A DNA stretch of 64,000 nucleotides from an uncultured bacterium. Lineage in GTDB: Bacteria > Bacteroidota > Bacteroidia > CAILMK01. Made by a program: the position numbers and the translations under genes. The notes under the pieces are model-generated. The model saw nothing but the letters and a program-made list of their open reading frames with translations, was not told where the DNA came from and searched no databases. Where the stretch lies: contig CAIKRV010000001.1 of the NCBI GenBank assembly GCA_903829945.1, positions 23,570 through 87,569 of the forward strand, written 5' to 3'. Every line of letters begins with the position of its first letter. The stretch's first letter is position 1. This document shows positions 42,652 through 51,927 of this stretch, piece after piece.

Positions 42652-44022
42652 TTATAATCCATACGTGGATAATAAATAAATCATGGCTCCTAAGGTTGCC
42701 GCTCCCATTTCTAATTCTCGTTTATTTACAGCTTGCAATTTATCAACCGGTGTATGATGAAAATCGAAATATCTTTGGTTATCCGGTGTTAAACTCATTA
42801 CAGGTACATTATCTTTTTCCAGTGGACTAATATCAGCTCCGCCTCCGCCTTTAACAAATTCTGCAGCATGATAGGGCTCAAAATATTTCCTCCATGGTAA
42901 TACTTTTAGATAAACAGAAGTGTCTTTTCCAATGCTAAATCCACGTGGTACAAAACCTCCCTCATCTGTTTCAATGGCCATAATTGTTTTTTCATTATTT
43001 GCTTTGGCCAATTCAGCATATTTTTTCCCACCACGCAAGCCATTTTCTTCATTCATAAAAAGTACGGCACGTATGGTGCGTTTTGGTCGGATATTTAGGG
43101 CAATAAATAAGCGAATGGCTTCCATACTTTCTACACAGCCTGCACCATCATCATGGGCGCCATCGCCCAAGTCCCAACTATCCAAATGGCCACCTACCAA
43201 AATTATTTCTTCCGGATGTTCGCTGCCTTTTATTTCTCCTACTACATTATATGATTTTTCGTCCGGAAGTGTTTCACAATGCATTTCCAGGCGGCATTTT
43301 ATATGCGAATCAGTTTTCAACATTTGATCTAATAATGTTGCAGCTTTAGTACTGATGGCAGCGGCCGGTATTTTTTTAATAGAATCGACATAATTTGTAT
43401 TTCCTGTATGCGGATAATCGTCTTCAGTTAAATTCATTGAACGAATAATAATTGCGATAGCTCCATATTTTGCAGCTATTACCGGGCCACTGCTTCTTTG
43501 ATCAACAGCTCCGCCGTAAGCTTCAAAAGTGTTTATTTTGGAAGGATCCATCGGACGTGCAAAAAAAACGATTTTCCCGGCAATATTTTTTTTACCCAAT
43601 TTTGCTACTTCATCCAATGAATGCACCTCTATTATTTCCGCTGTTATTGGACCCATTCCTGTTCCCACCGAGCTTCCTAATGCTGCCACAGGAATTTCAA
43701 ATGACTTACCGTTGGATGGAATTATTTCTGCTTTTTCCTTGGGTCCCCTCACCCAATGCGGTACCATGCATTCTTGTAAAAAAACCCTGTCAAATCCAGC
43801 TTTTTCCATGGCTTCTTTGCCCCATTTTACTGCATTTGCTGCACCTACAGAGCCGCTTAATCGATGTCCACCCCGACATAAGGTATCCAACCATCCATAG
43901 CATCGGCCATGTGCCAGCTCTTCCGAATAAAATTTTTTTATCATTTGTTCGTCTTTATTTTGAGCATGTAACCCATATGATAACAAGCAAATAAATAGGC
44001 TAAGAAGTGTTTTAATTCTCAT
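42652..44022 (-). CDS. M28-family carboxypeptidase Q-like peptidase
   Basis: Exported dizinc peptidase of 456 residues resembling plasma glutamate carboxypeptidase. A signal peptide (ending YGLHAQ) is followed by a PA-domain-like insert (about 110-260, VHSLDEVAKLGKKNIAGKIV). The catalytic core is LVGGHLDSWDLGDGAHDDGAG (metal ligands, about 276-295), FMNEENGLRGGKKYAEL (catalytic Glu pair) and GGGADISPLEKDNVPV near the C terminus with a final His in DFHHTPVD. There is no sorting domain. It likely cleaves dipeptides; the true substrate is unknown. Confidence 0.9.
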   Translation of the reverse strand: MRIKTLLSLFICLLSYGLHAQNKDEQMIKKFYSEELAHGRCYGWLDTLCRGGHRLSGSVGAANAVKWGKEAMEKAGFDRVFLQECMVPHWVRGPKEKAEIIPSNGKSFEIPVAALGSSVGTGMGPITAEIIEVHSLDEVAKLGKKNIAGKIVFFARPMDPSKINTFEAYGGAVDQRSSGPVIAAKYGAIAIIIRSMNLTEDDYPHTGNTNYVDSIKKIPAAAISTKAATLLDQMLKTDSHIKCRLEMHCETLPDEKSYNVVGEIKGSEHPEEIILVGGHLDSWDLGDGAHDDGAGCVESMEAIRLFIALNIRPKRTIRAVLFMNEENGLRGGKKYAELAKANNEKTIMAIETDEGGFVPRGFSIGKDTSVYLKVLPWRKYFEPYHAAEFVKGGGGADISPLEKDNVPVMSLTPDNQRYFDFHHTPVDKLQAVNKRELEMGAATLGAMIYLLSTYGL

Positions 44023-44114
44023 TTTTGTTTTATTTCGGAGCGAATATACGTTGGCTTTAGATTTTTTGAATTTCTTTATCTAAACTTTATTCCGTAATTT
44101 GTGTCAAATTCCCT

Positions 44115-45338
44115 ATGCCGAGGTTTTTAAAAGGTTTTAAGTACTTTCTCCTACTCTTGTTTTTATTTGCTATACCTTGGCAATTGAAAGCGGCAATTAT
44201 TGTCCCAAGCGATTCATTAAAAGTCCAGCCTAAGGATATTTTTGATGTAGGAATGAAAATTATCGGCATTAAAAAAGAGAGGCAACATATCGACCCTTCT
44301 TCTACACATCGGCCCTTTTTTGCTATTTTACCGGGGATTGGATATGCACCGCAATTAGGCTTCTCTTTTGATTTAACAACCAACCTTTCATTTTATATTG
44401 ATTCGGGACATCAAGCTAATATTTCAACTATTACGGTAGAACCTATTTATACTTTCAATCATCAATTTTTTGTGTCAATGATTTCAAATATCTGGACCAA
44501 AGGAAATAAATTGAACCTGCAAGGTGATTGGAGATTTTATAGTTATCCTTCTCAAATATATGGTTTGGGCGGGCATACCACACTTAAAAATAGCGCGGGA
44601 GTGGATTATTCACACGCTCGTTTCTACCAATATATGTTATTTCAGTTGGCTCCCGATCTGCTGTTTGGTCCCGGCTATAGTCTGGATCATTATTGGAATA
44701 TTAAGACAGATAATAAAGGTGCCGGAAATGCATTAGATTATCAAAGTTATGGCATTACGCCTACCTCTGTTTCCTCTGGTTTGTCATTAAATTTTCTTTA
44801 TGATACTCGGAGAAATGCCAATAATCCCAGACCCGGACAGTTTTTAAATATTGTTTACCGACCTAATGTTACTTGGATGGGTAGTAATACCAATTGGCAA
44901 TCCTTAATTATTGATGCTCGAAAATATTTTTCTTTTCCAGCAAATTCCGATAATATCCTGGCTTTTTGGAGTTATGATTGGCTGACAGTATCCGGAAAAC
45001 CTCCTTATTTGGATTTGCCATCCACCGGTTGGGATACCTATGCCAATATGGGCAGAGGTTATATTCAAGGACGATTCAGAGGTTCCAATTTATTGTATTT
45101 TGAATCGGAATATCGATTTAGATTATCTAAAAATGGATTATTTGGAGGTGTCGTTTTTGCAAATATTCAAACGGTATCCAATTATCCTTCTAATGCATTT
45201 GATACCTATTTTCCGGCCTTTGGTGCCGGATTGAGAATTAAGGCCAATAAATTTTCCAATCTCAATATTTCCCTCGACTATGGCATTGGGGTAGGAGGTG
45301 CCAATGGTTTTTTCTTTAATATCGGGGAAGTTTTTTAA
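44115..45338 (+). CDS. Outer-membrane barrel protein, BamA/TamA surface-antigen-like
   Basis: Exported 407-residue protein with a signal peptide (about 1-26, ending PWQLKA). The rest is a 16-stranded-type barrel with surface-antigen features: SVSSGLSLNFLYDTRRNANN, the RGYIQGRFRGSNLLYFESEYRFR motif and the terminal strands of FGAGLRIKANKFSNLNISLD. POTRA domains are absent, so it is a barrel-only relative of Omp85 proteins. The role is unknown. The last four bases overlap the convergent cyclase gene. Confidence 0.82.
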   Translation: MPRFLKGFKYFLLLLFLFAIPWQLKAAIIVPSDSLKVQPKDIFDVGMKIIGIKKERQHIDPSSTHRPFFAILPGIGYAPQLGFSFDLTTNLSFYIDSGHQANISTITVEPIYTFNHQFFVSMISNIWTKGNKLNLQGDWRFYSYPSQIYGLGGHTTLKNSAGVDYSHARFYQYMLFQLAPDLLFGPGYSLDHYWNIKTDNKGAGNALDYQSYGITPTSVSSGLSLNFLYDTRRNANNPRPGQFLNIVYRPNVTWMGSNTNWQSLIIDARKYFSFPANSDNILAFWSYDWLTVSGKPPYLDLPSTGWDTYANMGRGYIQGRFRGSNLLYFESEYRFRLSKNGLFGGVVFANIQTVSNYPSNAFDTYFPAFGAGLRIKANKFSNLNISLDYGIGVGGANGFFFNIGEVF

Positions 45339-46093
45339 GCTTCTTCTAATAAATAAATAATCGGTTTGCTGGGACTGGCATCGGATTCAAAAGATGCAAT
45401 TTGTAAATTTAATAAGTATTTCCCATCCTTTATTTCATCGGGTACAAATATCATTTCTGTAACTGTTTTTTCTAAATTCCATTTGTTTGGATAGGCAAAA
45501 AATCGTTTATGTGCCAATAATTGGGAATCATCCTCTTTATCCAATGAAGGTAAATCCGTCAAAATATGTTTAATTCCCATTATATTTAGAATATCTATAC
45601 CTGCAGCATCAAAATAAGCAGGATTGGTACCTGAATAATCCATCGTTTTTTTGTTTGTATTATTGGGTATCGTACGTATGATTATAGCTTCCGCAGGAAA
45701 TGTTTTCTGATGAGCCAATTCCGCACCCAGTTGTTCTGCATCAATATAAAAATCTCCATTCTTTTCACTAAGTGATAAACTGATAAGAATGGCAGGAAAC
45801 ATAAATTTTTTTAGCACATCATTAATGTAAATATTTTGTCCGGCTACATGGCCGGCACATTCAGTATGGGTGCCATCTCCATGGGGATTAAAAATTATAT
45901 TTTCACAATTACATGAACCTCCTCTGCTTATATCCCCAATAAAAGTTCCGGCTTCCACGGTTTGATATTGTGCTTTTTGTAAATAAAATGCACTAGGATT
46001 TTCATTTCTGCTGATAGGTAAGGATAAATCAATTGCCTTTTCAAAATTGATTTGATAATATTTATCCTTGATTACGATTCGCGATTGTAACAT
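45335..46093 (-). CDS. Cyclase-family protein (kynurenine formamidase-like fold)
   Basis: A 252-residue cytosolic metal-dependent hydrolase-like protein. The family metal motif is FNPHGDGTHTECAGHV (about 67-82), equivalent to the usual HxGTHxDxPxH but with Glu-Cys-Ala-Gly-His replacing Asp-x-Pro-x-His. The family includes kynurenine formamidase and other amidohydrolases, but the reaction here is undetermined. It lies 10 bases downstream of hemW in the same direction, likely in one transcript. Confidence 0.8.
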   Translation of the reverse strand: MLQSRIVIKDKYYQINFEKAIDLSLPISRNENPSAFYLQKAQYQTVEAGTFIGDISRGGSCNCENIIFNPHGDGTHTECAGHVAGQNIYINDVLKKFMFPAILISLSLSEKNGDFYIDAEQLGAELAHQKTFPAEAIIIRTIPNNTNKKTMDYSGTNPAYFDAAGIDILNIMGIKHILTDLPSLDKEDDSQLLAHKRFFAYPNKWNLEKTVTEMIFVPDEIKDGKYLLNLQIASFESDASPSKPIIYLLEEA

Positions 46094-46103
46094 ATATTAA
46101 ATT

Positions 46104-47231
46104 TTAAACGATAAATAAATCTGACATGATGGCATCGGCCAATAGTTTGCCGGATTGACTTAATTTGATTTTATTGTCTTCAATTTTTATTAATCCTTTA
46201 GCCTGATAGGGTTTTATTTCAGTGCAAAATTTTTCTAAATAGGTGGCACCAAATTTTAAATTTAATACATCCAAATCTACACCCCATTTGGTGCGCAAAC
46301 CCAATAGCAAAAATTCATTGTAATTTTCATTTGTATTTAACGATTCAATTTCATAATATGGCAAGTTCTCATTTAGTGCCTTGATGTATTTTGTGTTGCT
46401 GGCTATATTCCATTGTCTGGTATTAGTATTATAGGAATGTGCAGCAGGACCAATGCCTAAATATTTTTTTCCTAACCAATAACTACTATTATGTCTTGAA
46501 ATTTTTCCCTCTTTGGCAAAATTTGAAATTTCATAATGATCAAATTTATTGTTTTCCGCCCAATCCATTAATAGTTGGAAATGGGAAGCGGTTTGGGCAT
46601 CATCTATCGGAGAGATAATTTTATTTTTAATTAAATGTGCTAATTGGGTTTTCGGTTCTACGGTAAGGCTGTAGGCCGAAAAATGAGGAATTGAAAGTGT
46701 AATTATTCGATTTAAATTTTCTACCCATACATCATCGTTTTGATGTGGGATACCATAAATCAGGTCTATGCTTATGTTTGTTAAGCCAAGGTCTTGAGCT
46801 TGTTTTATACTATCCAAAGCTTGATCAACAGTATGAATCCTATTCAGATATTGGATTTCTTTTGATGAAAATGACTGAATGCCAATACTTAATCTATTTA
46901 TCCCGCTGTTTTTTAATGCTTGTAGTTTAGCAGGTGTTAAGTCATCCGGGTTGGCTTCCAAAGTAACCTCCAAGTCATCCTCAATGTTGAAATTTTGGTA
47001 AATATGATTCAAGATTTTGTCTAATTCCTCAGTGGAAAGAAGGGAGGGGGTACCACCACCAAAATATATCGTTTCAATACGATCACTGCCTAAATATACC
47101 TTTCTTTGTACTAATTCCAATAATAGTGCATCCACAAGGGCTGGTTTATTTTTAACTTGCGTCGAAAAATGGAAGTTGCAATAAATACAAGCTTGCCTGC
47201 AATAAGGAATATGAATATATATACCGGCCAT
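46104..47231 (-). CDS. hemW: Radical SAM heme chaperone HemW
   Basis: Cytosolic radical-SAM protein that binds heme and delivers it to target proteins (formerly misnamed oxygen-independent coproporphyrinogen oxidase). The 375-residue protein from ATG 47231 begins MAGIYIHIPYCRQACIYCNF, with the cluster Cys11, Cys15 and Cys18. IETIYFGGGTPSLLS, GINRLSIGIQSF and the C-terminal HemN_C region follow. Three Cys rather than the four (CxxxCxxCxC) of genuine HemN enzymes support the chaperone assignment. Two -7 boxes lie upstream, the nearer one five bases from the start. Confidence 0.9.
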   Translation of the reverse strand: MAGIYIHIPYCRQACIYCNFHFSTQVKNKPALVDALLLELVQRKVYLGSDRIETIYFGGGTPSLLSTEELDKILNHIYQNFNIEDDLEVTLEANPDDLTPAKLQALKNSGINRLSIGIQSFSSKEIQYLNRIHTVDQALDSIKQAQDLGLTNISIDLIYGIPHQNDDVWVENLNRIITLSIPHFSAYSLTVEPKTQLAHLIKNKIISPIDDAQTASHFQLLMDWAENNKFDHYEISNFAKEGKISRHNSSYWLGKKYLGIGPAAHSYNTNTRQWNIASNTKYIKALNENLPYYEIESLNTNENYNEFLLLGLRTKWGVDLDVLNLKFGATYLEKFCTEIKPYQAKGLIKIEDNKIKLSQSGKLLADAIMSDLFIV

Positions 47232-47236
47232 TTTTA

Positions 47237-47244
47237 CAAAGGTA
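47237..47244 (-). promoter_or_regulatory. -7 box (TACCTTTG) of hemW, five bases before its start codon
   Basis: TAnnTTTG match on the minus strand. A second match (TAACTTTG) lies at 47250-47257. Confidence 0.5.
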
Positions 47245-47315
47245 GCGTACAAAGTTACGTTATTTAACAGCATATGTATTTAGCTAGAATACCTTCAATA
47301 TTTTTCAATACTACT

Positions 47316-49076
47316 ATGGGTAGTAAAGCTATACTCAAATACGTATTGCCTTATATCTTCTTTTTGTTTTGTTTCAGTTTAAATTTAGGTGCCCAAAATC
47401 ATCCTTTAAAAATTACCGTATCGGGGGATTCAATTTTTTTTAAAAATAAGATTGTTTATAAGAATTCATATGCCAACAAACGTGAAAAGGACGCCATATT
47501 AAATAAGGTTTTATTAGATATGTATGCCAATAGTTATGTTTCTGCTCATTTTGAAAACTTAACTACGGATACCAATCATACGCTAATTAAATTAATCACA
47601 GGTAAAACATTTCAATGGACAAAATTACATCCGGGAAATGTAGATGAAGCATGGCTTTCTGTAGCAGGATACCGAAGTAAACTTTTTAGTTCAAGTCCAT
47701 TTAATCAAAAACAGCTAAAAGATTTGATTGATAAAATACTGGGGCTTGCTGAAAATAACGGATATCCTTTTGCAAGTCTACAGCTCAAAAATGTTGTTAT
47801 TAATGAAACAGGCGTTGAAGCGGAATTATTTTTAAATAAAGACAGAAGAATTGTTTGGGATTCCTTAGAGGTAGTTGGGGATAAAGATACTGCAATCAAT
47901 AGAGATTTTCTTCGCATTTATTTGGGTTTATTACCGGGCAAACCATACAATGAAAAAACAGCTCGTAATATCAGAACCCGCTTAAAGGAGGTATTGTATA
48001 TAAAAGTAAACGCCGATCCTCAAATTATATTTAAAGAGGATAAAGCCAAGCCAATTATTTTTATTGATGAGCAAAAAGCAAATAGATTGGATGGAGTTTT
48101 AGGTTTAGCGCCTAATAGCTCACAAAATAATTCATTACTGCTTACAGGGGAGGCCAATCTGGCATTATTAAATGTGATGGGTGATGGCATCAAATTAACC
48201 TTAGGTTATAAAAGTTTCTTAAGAAGTTCTCAGCAAATAAATGTGAGTGCAGAATACCCGTATTTTTTAGGTTTACCAATTGGTATTACAGAAGAATTTA
48301 ATTTGGCGAAATTTGATTCTACTTATTATGTTTTGGACAATAAATTGGGTATGAATTATTATTTGAATGGTAAAGATTATTTCCGATTAATTTATAATAA
48401 TTACAGTACCCATTTGCTTAATGCGTCTATGTATGCCAAAACAAATGCTCTCCCTCCTTATTTGGATGTAGCTACTGATTGGTATGGCATCGGATTGCAT
48501 TTAGAGGATTTTGACTATAAATATAATCCCAGGAGTGGTTATAGTATATATATAGAAGGTAGTGTTGGAACTAAGGTGATATCCAAAAATGTATCAATAC
48601 TTTCAAGCTTGTATGATAGTTTGCAATTAAGAAAAGTAGTGTATAAATACGTAGCAGATATTTCTTATTTTATTCCTTTAGCATTACGCAGTACACTGAA
48701 TTTGGGGATTCAATCCGCTTTATTAGCAGATAATGAAATGACCCCAAATCAAATATTTAAAATTGGCGGTTTACATAATTTGAGAGGATTTGATGAACAA
48801 AGTATCTATGCCAGTTCATACTACATACCAAGGGTGGAATATAGATATTTGGTGGATCGTAATTCAAATTTTCAATTGTTTTACAATATGGCTTATTATC
48901 GAGAAGATATTCGGAATTATTCCAAACATGATACCCCGATGGGAATGGGATTAGGTTATAATTATCTTACAAAAGCAGGCTTGTTTTCCATTAGCTTTGC
49001 AGTAGGCAAACAAATGGACAATCCATTTGACTTTAATGCCGCCAAGGTTCATATTGGTTATTTGAATAGATTTTGA
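47316..49076 (+). CDS. Omp85-like outer-membrane protein with N-terminal POTRA-like region
   Basis: Exported 586-residue protein with a signal peptide (ending LNLGAQ). The N-terminal part (about 60-240) has POTRA-like repeats, for example QLKDLIDKILGLAENNGYPF and FLRIYLGLLPGKPYNEKTAR. A C-terminal 16-stranded barrel (about 250-586) carries the surface-antigen motif FKIGGLHNLRGFDEQS, whose Arg/Gly-Phe element resembles the L6 loop of Omp85 proteins. It is a probable translocation or insertion factor of unknown cargo. ATG 47316 gives a cleaner signal peptide than ATG 47274. Its stop overlaps the next start (TGATG). Confidence 0.85.
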   Translation: MGSKAILKYVLPYIFFLFCFSLNLGAQNHPLKITVSGDSIFFKNKIVYKNSYANKREKDAILNKVLLDMYANSYVSAHFENLTTDTNHTLIKLITGKTFQWTKLHPGNVDEAWLSVAGYRSKLFSSSPFNQKQLKDLIDKILGLAENNGYPFASLQLKNVVINETGVEAELFLNKDRRIVWDSLEVVGDKDTAINRDFLRIYLGLLPGKPYNEKTARNIRTRLKEVLYIKVNADPQIIFKEDKAKPIIFIDEQKANRLDGVLGLAPNSSQNNSLLLTGEANLALLNVMGDGIKLTLGYKSFLRSSQQINVSAEYPYFLGLPIGITEEFNLAKFDSTYYVLDNKLGMNYYLNGKDYFRLIYNNYSTHLLNASMYAKTNALPPYLDVATDWYGIGLHLEDFDYKYNPRSGYSIYIEGSVGTKVISKNVSILSSLYDSLQLRKVVYKYVADISYFIPLALRSTLNLGIQSALLADNEMTPNQIFKIGGLHNLRGFDEQSIYASSYYIPRVEYRYLVDRNSNFQLFYNMAYYREDIRNYSKHDTPMGMGLGYNYLTKAGLFSISFAVGKQMDNPFDFNAAKVHIGYLNRF

Positions 49077-49945
49077 TGCATAGGATCCTTATTTTTATAT
49101 TACTCTCAATTTTTTGCAGTGCAAATTTGCAGGCCCAATTACCTATGCTTCCTGCCAAAGATAGCAGTGCTATACGTTGGGAGGGAGTTTTTAAGCAGAA
49201 AGAAGATTCTATTCAAAGCAAAATATTTATTTTCCAAATATTGAAATCAAGTCGGGATACAAATACTCTTGGAAATAAAAAACCTGCGGTAGAACGCAAA
49301 CCCGGAAGAATTAGAAACCATAACAATGCGGTACCAATTTACATTGTCTTATTATTTATAGGAGCCTTTGTTTTATTGGCTTTGCTCATTATTATTGACC
49401 GGGAACTATTAACCCAATTATTTGCCTGTCTGCTCAATCCCTCTCAAATGATAGGATTATATAACGAAGGAAGGTTCGGTTTTAATTTTGTGAGTTTTGC
49501 CTTGGATTTCATGTTTATTTTTTCCTTGGCATTGACCATTCAAATTCTTTTCTATCCTTATCATCCTGAATATTTTACATGGATTGGAGTGCTTACGCTT
49601 GCCGCTTATTTCATAAAGGTTGTTTTCATACAACTTAGTGCATATTTATTTTTTGACAAGCCGGTGGCCATTAAACATGCTTTATACGATTTGTTATTTA
49701 CCAGGTTGGCTGGGTTGGTTTTCATGCCTTTGGTATTTTGTATTGTGTATCAAAATTATTTTGGAATCGGCTTTTTGATGGGAATCTTGATGATATTGTT
49801 ATTAACATTATATGCTATATGGCTCATTATTATATTATTAAGGATGAAATTGGATGGGGTGGGTGGAATTTTCTATCTATTGTTGTATCTTTGCGGCGTT
49901 GAACTATTCCCACTACTCATTATTTTAAAAAATTACCTAATATAA
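49076..49945 (+). CDS. DUF4271 inner-membrane protein
   Basis: Integral membrane protein of 289 residues of the Bacteroidota family DUF4271. A signal-like N terminus and a low-complexity loop precede about six membrane helices (around 100-280, for example IVLLFIGAFVLLALLIII and FALDFMFIFSLALTIQILF). The function is unknown to me; the gene typically lies directly upstream of hemD in this phylum, as it does here. Start and stop overlap the Omp85-like gene by one base. Confidence 0.85.
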   Translation: MHRILIFILLSIFCSANLQAQLPMLPAKDSSAIRWEGVFKQKEDSIQSKIFIFQILKSSRDTNTLGNKKPAVERKPGRIRNHNNAVPIYIVLLFIGAFVLLALLIIIDRELLTQLFACLLNPSQMIGLYNEGRFGFNFVSFALDFMFIFSLALTIQILFYPYHPEYFTWIGVLTLAAYFIKVVFIQLSAYLFFDKPVAIKHALYDLLFTRLAGLVFMPLVFCIVYQNYFGIGFLMGILMILLLTLYAIWLIIILLRMKLDGVGGIFYLLLYLCGVELFPLLIILKNYLI

Positions 49946-49958
49946 GGCTATAGACTGC

Positions 49959-50717
49959 ATGGAACCTAAGGACTTAAAGGTTAAAACCATTCTGATTTCT
50001 CAACCTGCCCCCGCTGACGTGAAATCTCCTTATGCTGATATTAAGGAGAAGTACAGGGTGCAATTTACGTTCAGGCCGTTTACTCATGTTGAGCCTCTGC
50101 CTGCGAAAGATTTCCGAAAGGATAAAATTAATATCACAGAGCATACTGCCCTGATTTTCAGTAGCAAAACTGCTATCGAACATTTTTTTCGAATTGCCGA
50201 GGAAATGAGAGTTGAAATTTCTCAAGACATGAAATATTTCTGTGTAACGGAAGCCATTGCGCTTTACTTACAGAAATTTATTGTTTACAGGAAACGCAAG
50301 GTCTTTTATCCAAAAGTAAAAGAAACAGATATTTACCATATTATTCTGAAGCATAAAAACGAGAATTACTTATTCCCTTGTTCCAATGTTGGACAGAGTG
50401 AAGTTGTTGAGTTTTTAAAAGCAAATAAGCTAAAATACAGTGAAGCGGTTATTTATAAAACTGTTTCTAGTGATTTGAGTGATTTGGCGGAGGTTAAGTT
50501 TGACGTTTTGGCATTTTTTAGCCCTGCAGGTTTAAAATCTGTCTTCGATAATTTTCCTGATTTTGATCAAGGCAATACAAGGATTGCGGCCTTTGGTGCA
50601 GCAACTTGTCAAGCTGTGTTGGATGCTGGTTTACGTCTTGATATTAAGGCACCTACACCAGAAGTACCATCCATGAAAATGGCCCTTGAAAATTACATTA
50701 AAAAGGTAAACAGGTAG
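49959..50717 (+). CDS. hemD: Uroporphyrinogen-III synthase
   Basis: Closes and inverts hydroxymethylbilane to uroporphyrinogen III in heme and siroheme synthesis. The 252-residue protein has the two-domain HemD fold: VKTILISQPAPADVKSPYAD at the N terminus, ALIFSSKTAIEHFF (residues about 62-75), LFPCSNVGQSEVVEFLKAN, and LAFFSPAGLKSVFDNFPDF near the C terminus, followed by AAFGAATCQAVLDAGLRLDI. HemD proteins are poorly conserved, so the assignment rests on this motif order and the DUF4271 neighbour. It is immediately followed by the porP/gld operon. Confidence 0.85.
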   Translation: MEPKDLKVKTILISQPAPADVKSPYADIKEKYRVQFTFRPFTHVEPLPAKDFRKDKINITEHTALIFSSKTAIEHFFRIAEEMRVEISQDMKYFCVTEAIALYLQKFIVYRKRKVFYPKVKETDIYHIILKHKNENYLFPCSNVGQSEVVEFLKANKLKYSEAVIYKTVSSDLSDLAEVKFDVLAFFSPAGLKSVFDNFPDFDQGNTRIAAFGAATCQAVLDAGLRLDIKAPTPEVPSMKMALENYIKKVNR

Positions 50718-50801
50718 TTTTATTTTACCTCATTCAGGACTCACTCACGATAATAGTTGCATTTTTATTTGCTCAAAAAGTCCAAGATTTAAAAAAAATG
50801 T

Positions 50802-50809
50802 TAATTTTG
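50802..50809 (+). promoter_or_regulatory. -7 box (TAATTTTG) upstream of the porP/sprF-like gene
   Basis: Exact TAnnTTTG match, 59 bases before the ATG at 50869. Confidence 0.5.
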
Positions 50810-50868
50810 CTTTCTTGAACCGCAAATAATCCGTTTATTTGAGGTTCCAAAACAAGACAACATCTGGA

Positions 50869-51828
50869 ATGAAAAGATTTTTATTAACCATCGTTCTACT
50901 TTGTTCCCTTAGTGGTGCTGTAAAGGTTTATGCTCAGCGTGAACCTCAGTTTACCAACTATATGGATAACAAGTTGATATACAATCCGGGTTATGCAGGC
51001 GCCACTGAAAATATCTGTGCTACACTCCTGTATCACAATCAGTGGAGTAGTTTCCAAAGTGATTTGGATAAAAGTACTGCACCAATTACTCAGACCTTTA
51101 CTTTGCACGGTCCGATAAATTTTTTCGAAAAAGTTGATCTTGGAGCAGGGGTTCACTTTTTAAATGATAATTTAGGTTTTGAACATACCTTTAGTATGGG
51201 CATTGACCTTTCTTATAAAAGAAGAATACCACAATTAGCTAATAGTATGCTATCAGGTGGATTAAGCTTAGGCTATGTGCAAACAGATTTGAAAGGTGAT
51301 TGGAAACCGGCAGATCCATCAGATACACGTTTACCGGGTAGCGTTTCAGATAAAAGTCCGGATTTTGGATTTGGCTTATATTTAAATAATCCAAATTTTT
51401 ATGGTGGAATTTCTGCATTACACTTAACCAGCCCTTCCTTAACTTGGGCAGGTGGTGGCAATAGCCGGATTCCAAGGGCCTATTATTTTATTGCCGGATA
51501 TAATTATTATATCCCCGATTACAAATTGGAATTAAGACCGGGTACCTTAGTACGTACCGATTTTGCAAAAACCCAATATGATATTCATTTAATTGCGATG
51601 TACAATAGTTTTGTATTTCTTGGATTAAATTATCATGCTCAGGATGCCTTATCCTTAATTGGGGGCATTTACCTAAATAAAAGTTTGAAGTTACAAGGCT
51701 CTTATGATATAACAACCTCAGATGCAAGACCTTTTGGAGGTAAAATTGAAGTGCTGCTAAACTATTGTTTTAATATTCCAATTGGATATTCAACACCTGT
51801 TTATCACAAGTCTTCACTTTGGTTGTAA
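50869..51828 (+). CDS. PorP/SprF family type IX secretion outer-membrane protein
   Basis: Outer-membrane barrel of 319 residues that works with the GldK-N core in type IX secretion and gliding. A signal peptide (about 1-23, ending KVYAQ) is followed by the family start REPQFTNYMDNKLIYNPGYAG, and a barrel continues to the C terminus (PFGGKIEVLLNYCFNIPIGY). The longer frame to a TTG at 50839 is rejected because the ATG gives the signal peptide. gldKLMN follow in order, which confirms the context. Confidence 0.93.
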   Translation: MKRFLLTIVLLCSLSGAVKVYAQREPQFTNYMDNKLIYNPGYAGATENICATLLYHNQWSSFQSDLDKSTAPITQTFTLHGPINFFEKVDLGAGVHFLNDNLGFEHTFSMGIDLSYKRRIPQLANSMLSGGLSLGYVQTDLKGDWKPADPSDTRLPGSVSDKSPDFGFGLYLNNPNFYGGISALHLTSPSLTWAGGGNSRIPRAYYFIAGYNYYIPDYKLELRPGTLVRTDFAKTQYDIHLIAMYNSFVFLGLNYHAQDALSLIGGIYLNKSLKLQGSYDITTSDARPFGGKIEVLLNYCFNIPIGYSTPVYHKSSLWL

Positions 51829-51869
51829 TAAAATTAATTATATAGAATAATTTTAGGAAAATATCGTTT

Positions 51870-51877
51870 TATATTTG
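51870..51877 (+). promoter_or_regulatory. -7 box (TATATTTG) for gldKLMN
   Basis: TAnnTTTG match, 50 bases before the first ATG of gldK. It suggests gldKLMN can be transcribed separately from the porP/sprF-like gene. Confidence 0.5.
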
Positions 51878-51927
51878 TAGGGCTTAAACCATTAAAAAAA
51901 ATTAAAGACGTACTCTAACAGGCTATA

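Noticed and set aside
43470..43994. Plus-strand open frames opposite the carboxypeptidase Q-like gene
   Set aside because: They are antisense shadows of a gene with clear catalytic motifs and show no recognisable protein features.
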